Both the position numbers and the translations under genes were made by a program. From Candidatus Omnitrophota bacterium (GTDB lineage Bacteria > Omnitrophota > Gorgyraeia > Aquiviventales > Aquiviventaceae): a DNA stretch of 16,735 nucleotides. The notes beneath the pieces are model-generated. The model was not told where the DNA came from and did no database searches. It saw nothing but the letters and a program-made list of their open reading frames with translations. This document shows positions 13,658 to 16,735 of the stretch, piece after piece (the stretch's first letter is position 1; each line of letters starts with the position of its first letter). The stretch covers positions 1 through 16,735 of the forward strand of contig JACPAW010000014.1 of NCBI GenBank assembly GCA_016180605.1, written 5' to 3'.

Positions 13658-15367
13658 ATGAGAAGAATACAAGTTTATCTACTCCTCGCACTCCTATCCT
13701 CCCTGCCACCTATTTCTGCCATGGCAGAAGAAGCCATTAAAGACCCGGCTTCTGAAGCCGACGTCATTGGCGATCGCATCCGTAAGGAAGCAGAAGAACA
13801 AGCCAAAGGTGCGCCGCACAAGGAACCCAGCATCCAGGAGGCACCCTCTCCTGCTACCCCATCCGCTGAATCAGAACAGCGTTTCCTCGTAAAAGAGATC
13901 ATAGTCCAGGGCAATACGGTTCTTAAAGCAGAGCAACTCGAGCCTTTGTTGGCCACGGTTCGCCAGCATGAAGTGACCCTGGTGGAGCTTAAGGCTCTGG
14001 CGGATGCCATCGAACAAGAGTACCGTCGGCGCGGATATTTGACGACACTGGTCTATGTGCCGGCTCAGCGGATTGAGGAGGGACGGGTGACTCTGCAAGT
14101 GGTCGAAGGAAAATTAGGCCAGGTGCAGGTAGAAGGACAGCGCTACTTTAATGCGAAGCGTATCCTATGGTATTGGCCATTTCAGTCTGGGGATCTTCTG
14201 CGCTATAACCGAATCCGCCAAAGCCTCATTCGCATGAACGAGCATCCAGATCGGGATGTGCAAGCGGTGTTGCAGCCGGGTCTCACGAGCGGAACCACGG
14301 ATGTGATATTGAAAGTGAAGGACCGATTCCCCCTCCATGCGGGTTTCCAGTGGGACCGTCAGGGGACGCAATCCATTGGCCGCTGGCGCTACGGCCCTTC
14401 ATTGCGATACAACAACTTGTTGGGGTTTGATGACCGCTTGCTCTTCGGAGGCACGGTGGGCCACCACTTTGGTGCGGCTTACATTCATTATGCGCTACCG
14501 TTGAGCCCCTCCGGTACCATGGCTTCCTTTGGTTTCAGCCATGCACAAGTTTCTCCTAAACGGCAATTCGATGAGTTCGGTATCAATGGGATTTCACAAA
14601 GCTACTCCACGAATCTCTCCCAGCCCTTGTGGGATGGAGAACGTCTTTCTTTGCAAGCGGATTTTGGCTTTGCTGCGAAGGATAGTCGAACAGTAGTCCA
14701 ATCAGACGTCAGTCGGCGGGATCGAATCCGCATGTTGACGTTCGGACCCAGCGCACGATGGACCGACTTAGCAGGCCGCTGGTGGATCGATCAAAAATTC
14801 AGCTTTGGTTTAAAGGGTCTTGGGGCAACGAGCCAGAACAATCCGCTGGCAAGCCGCCCGGGAGCCGATACGGACTTCTTTAAGATGAACCTGGAGATCG
14901 TGCGTCTTCAAAAGATGCCTTGGCGAACACAGGCATTGTTGAGCTTTGAGACGCAGCTTTCCCCTTCCAAGCTGACGACACAAGAAGAATTGTATCTAGG
15001 AGGAGCTGGCAGTGTTCGAGGTTACCCGGAAGGAGATTATCTCGCAGACCAAGGATTCCTTGTTCGAGCGGAGTATCTGGTCCCATGGATATTTTTGCCG
15101 GATCATTGGCATTTGCCCAAGTCTCCTACCCCTCTTCAGGATCAGGTGCATTTTGTTGGTTTCTTTGACCGTGCTTATGGCAAGCTTCGCGCGATCACGG
15201 GGGATGAACAGCACTCCCGCAATCTGATGGGAATCGGCAGCGGCTTACGACTTCAAATGGAGGATGATTTATCCGCTCGACTCGAGTGGGGTTTTAACAT
15301 AGGAGATGACCCTCTGACGAGCGATTCTCCCTCTACCATACATGTGAGCGTGCGTTATGATTATTAG
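13658..15367 (+). CDS. TpsB/ShlB-family two-partner secretion transporter (POTRA + beta-barrel)
   Basis: The 569-residue outer-membrane protein starts with a signal peptide, MRRIQVYLLLALLSSLPPISAMA. A Glu/Ala-rich linker follows, then a ShlB-type POTRA domain at ~76-151: FLVKEIIVQGNTVL, EYRRRGYLTTLVYVPAQ and LQVVEGKLGQVQVEG. A second POTRA-like part leads into a 16-strand-type barrel (KVKDRFPLHAGFQWDRQGTQ onward). The conserved loop-6 motif VRGY is at 453-456 (GSVRGYPEGD), and the chain ends IHVSVRYDY. Such proteins export large TpsA exoproteins (haemagglutinins, cytolysins). I start at ATG 13658 because a perfect -10 box lies in the upstream extension; that leaves a ~12-nt leader without a ribosome binding site. 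No TpsA gene is in the window; a small secreted protein gene follows 44 nt downstream. Confidence 0.9.
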   Translation: MRRIQVYLLLALLSSLPPISAMAEEAIKDPASEADVIGDRIRKEAEEQAKGAPHKEPSIQEAPSPATPSAESEQRFLVKEIIVQGNTVLKAEQLEPLLATVRQHEVTLVELKALADAIEQEYRRRGYLTTLVYVPAQRIEEGRVTLQVVEGKLGQVQVEGQRYFNAKRILWYWPFQSGDLLRYNRIRQSLIRMNEHPDRDVQAVLQPGLTSGTTDVILKVKDRFPLHAGFQWDRQGTQSIGRWRYGPSLRYNNLLGFDDRLLFGGTVGHHFGAAYIHYALPLSPSGTMASFGFSHAQVSPKRQFDEFGINGISQSYSTNLSQPLWDGERLSLQADFGFAAKDSRTVVQSDVSRRDRIRMLTFGPSARWTDLAGRWWIDQKFSFGLKGLGATSQNNPLASRPGADTDFFKMNLEIVRLQKMPWRTQALLSFETQLSPSKLTTQEELYLGGAGSVRGYPEGDYLADQGFLVRAEYLVPWIFLPDHWHLPKSPTPLQDQVHFVGFFDRAYGKLRAITGDEQHSRNLMGIGSGLRLQMEDDLSARLEWGFNIGDDPLTSDSPSTIHVSVRYDY

Positions 15368-15411
15368 AGCTAGAGCCGACGAGACCAATCCGATCAGGAG
15401 GTAGATAGAGC

Positions 15412-15840
15412 ATGTCGCATCGCAAGAGTCTTATGCTCGCGGTTTTTCCATTCGCACTTGCCAGCAGTGTGTGCTTGGCAATTCAGCCTGCTTGGGCGCT
15501 TGAGATTCCGGAGCTGGTCCTGTGCCAGGAAGTGGATGCTTCGCGGCGCCCTATCCGTGCGACAGATACGTTTGCACATGATACCGAGTCCATTTATGCC
15601 TCCTTCGTATGGAAGGATGGCTTGCCGGGGATGGCGCTGACTGCGAATTGGTATTACGAAACAGAAGCTTTTCATATTCTTAGCTTTTCGGTGAATCTGA
15701 CCCGAATTGCGGACCGCGGCGTGGTTTCGCTTCATATGCCCAAGGGGACGCCGTTTCCTGAGGGGGTTTATCGCCTGGATTTGGAAAAAGAAAAGACCGT
15801 TCTTAAAAGCCAAAAATTTAGTGTTTTATCTAAGCCTTAA
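15412..15840 (+). CDS. Small secreted protein, unknown function
   Basis: The 142-residue protein has a good ribosome binding site (AGGAGGT about 10 nt before the ATG) and a signal peptide (MSHRKSLMLAVFPFALASSV... ending PAWA). The mature ~113 residues read like one beta-sandwich domain: IPELVLCQEVDASRRPI, IYASFVWKDGLPGMALTANW, VSLHMPKG-x-x-FPEGVYRLDLE and KSQKFSVL. The 'G-Y-R-L-D-L-x-x-x-x-x-F-S-V' ending is common in secreted Ig-like domains. I do not recognise the family. It lies 44 nt behind the TpsB gene in the same orientation, so co-transcription is likely. It is far too small for a TpsA exoprotein and lacks the TPS secretion domain. Its stop is 2 nt from that of the convergent CHASE2 gene. 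Confidence 0.75.
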   Translation: MSHRKSLMLAVFPFALASSVCLAIQPAWALEIPELVLCQEVDASRRPIRATDTFAHDTESIYASFVWKDGLPGMALTANWYYETEAFHILSFSVNLTRIADRGVVSLHMPKGTPFPEGVYRLDLEKEKTVLKSQKFSVLSKP

Positions 15841-15842
15841 TT

Positions 15843-16735
15843 CTACATCGTAATAGGGTGTTGTCGTTGATGTGCCCGCCGGTTTTTTTCACGTGCCAGC
15901 TGTAAGCATCCCAATAATCCCATCCACGTTACAGCCAGTAAAAGCCGCATATCGTTTCCTTTGTAACCTGCTTCAAATAGCGCAAAGATTAGGATCAGAA
16001 TCCCCGCAATTTCCACGGCTAACCAAGCGGCTGCTTGGTTTAAAGTGCGGCTTATGCACAATAATCCTGCTGCCAAGGCCATCGCCAGGGCAAAAAGAAT
16101 CCATTCTACCCATTGTGGCAGTGGCTTCAGGAATTGGTGCTTCCACAATGTCAGAAAAGCATTCGCGTTTAAGGTCAAGCCCGGCAGCCATCCGATCGGT
16201 GTTCGATGCAGATCCTGAAACATCTCCGTCAGGAAACCGATCAGGACGATGCGCCCGCGGATGAGATTGGAGTCGAAAGTGTTATGGAAGACATCCACGA
16301 AAGAAACCCGGTTTAAATCATTGGTGTGCGCCTGAAAGCGGATCCAAAATGTCTTAGTCGCCGGGTCTACCGGGATTCGGAGCAGGCCGGTGGATCCTTG
16401 TGCGATCAGGCGATTTCCCTCATCCTGTAGGGTATCGAGCTGAATGCCCCCGGCCATTTCCAGTAAGCGCAGCTCCCATGAGAAGAATCGAAGCGGATTC
16501 TCTGGGTTGGTGCTGATAAGGTAAGTCAAGCCGCTGCGGGTGATGCCATCGTTATCTTGCAATTTGTTGATCAATCCGGAAAGCCTCCACGCAGATAACC
16601 CCTTAACGGTTGAAAATATCACCTGTCCTTTTTCCTGGAGGCTTGCCGCCAGCAGGACGTTGGGTTCTTGGCTTACCTGGGAGACGAATTGGGCGTCTTC
16701 TTCCGGTTGTCCTTGCCCAAAAAAGATAAAGTCAA
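15843..16735 (-). CDS. CHASE2-domain membrane protein, N-terminus beyond the window
   Basis: The frame is open to the right edge, so the start lies outside; a GTG at 16622 is internal, since FIFFGQGQPEEDAQFVSQVS and NVLLAASLQEKGQV before it fit the domain. The visible ~297 residues are the C-terminal part of a CHASE2 extracytoplasmic sensor domain, including the hallmark GRIVLIGFLTEMFQDLHRTP-x-x-x-LPGLTLNANAFLTLW. Three transmembrane helices follow (around WVEWILFALAMALAAGLLCI, AAAWLAVEIAGILILIFALF and LLLAVTWMGLLGCLQL) and a short basic tail. CHASE2 normally senses an unknown ligand and passes it to an adenylate cyclase, kinase or GGDEF domain; here the protein ends right after the last helix, so no output domain is encoded. 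It converges on the small secreted protein gene with a 2-nt gap. Confidence 0.85.
   Translation of the reverse strand, partial: DFIFFGQGQPEEDAQFVSQVSQEPNVLLAASLQEKGQVIFSTVKGLSAWRLSGLINKLQDNDGITRSGLTYLISTNPENPLRFFSWELRLLEMAGGIQLDTLQDEGNRLIAQGSTGLLRIPVDPATKTFWIRFQAHTNDLNRVSFVDVFHNTFDSNLIRGRIVLIGFLTEMFQDLHRTPIGWLPGLTLNANAFLTLWKHQFLKPLPQWVEWILFALAMALAAGLLCISRTLNQAAAWLAVEIAGILILIFALFEAGYKGNDMRLLLAVTWMGLLGCLQLAREKNRRAHQRQHPITM

Noticed and set aside
1..16735. CRISPR arrays, insertion sequences, tRNA or rRNA genes, PEP-CTERM tails
   Set aside because: No spaced direct repeats, transposase motifs, cloverleaf-like or rRNA segments, or C-terminal PEP-helix-basic tails were found on reading both strands.

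Overview
The window looks like a chromosomal stretch from an uncultured, diderm (outer-membrane-bearing) bacterium. Evidence for an outer membrane is a signal-peptide-bearing beta-barrel porin and a TpsB/ShlB-type two-partner-secretion transporter. Two copies of the small exosortase-associated family TIGR04073, a DUF3108 protein, an archaeal/actinobacterial-type inositol-phosphate synthase and a GH57 enzyme together suggest Omnitrophota or a related PVC-type lineage. That placement is inference; nothing here is a phylogenetic marker. I see no rRNA, tRNA, CRISPR array or insertion sequence.

Left part (1-4330, all + strand): the 3' end of a large secreted protein with a C-terminal CBM6 carbohydrate-binding module; a BrnT/BrnA-type toxin-antitoxin pair; a compact operon of yqeY, a 2[4Fe-4S] ferredoxin and a stand-alone MetRS-type tRNA-binding domain; and, after a palindrome-rich gap, a membrane-anchored alpha/beta hydrolase.

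Middle part (4455-9510, mostly - strand): two short blocks each contain a TIGR04073 gene. In one, TIGR04073 is followed by an overlapping DUF3108 gene and is driven by its own promoter and structured leader, downstream of a YacP-type NYN nuclease and a HAD phosphatase. In the other, an inositol-phosphate synthase, a CPBP membrane protease and TIGR04073 lie head to tail, the last two overlapping by 4 bp. A 93-residue two-helix membrane protein runs divergently from the NYN gene. The synthase appears to lack a conserved internal segment.

Right part (9598-16735): a GH57 glycoside hydrolase/glucanotransferase, a clear terminator, an alginate-export-like porin (- strand), then a divergent pair of + strand envelope genes (TpsB transporter and a small secreted protein), meeting a convergent CHASE2-domain membrane protein that runs off the window. 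The TpsB promoter overlaps the longest possible reading frame and fixes the true start about 36 nt further in.

The most interesting items are the internally shortened inositol-phosphate synthase, the two TIGR04073 contexts (one with a hairpin leader), the TpsB/small secreted protein/CHASE2 cluster without a TpsA partner, and a HAD gene with no good start codon.
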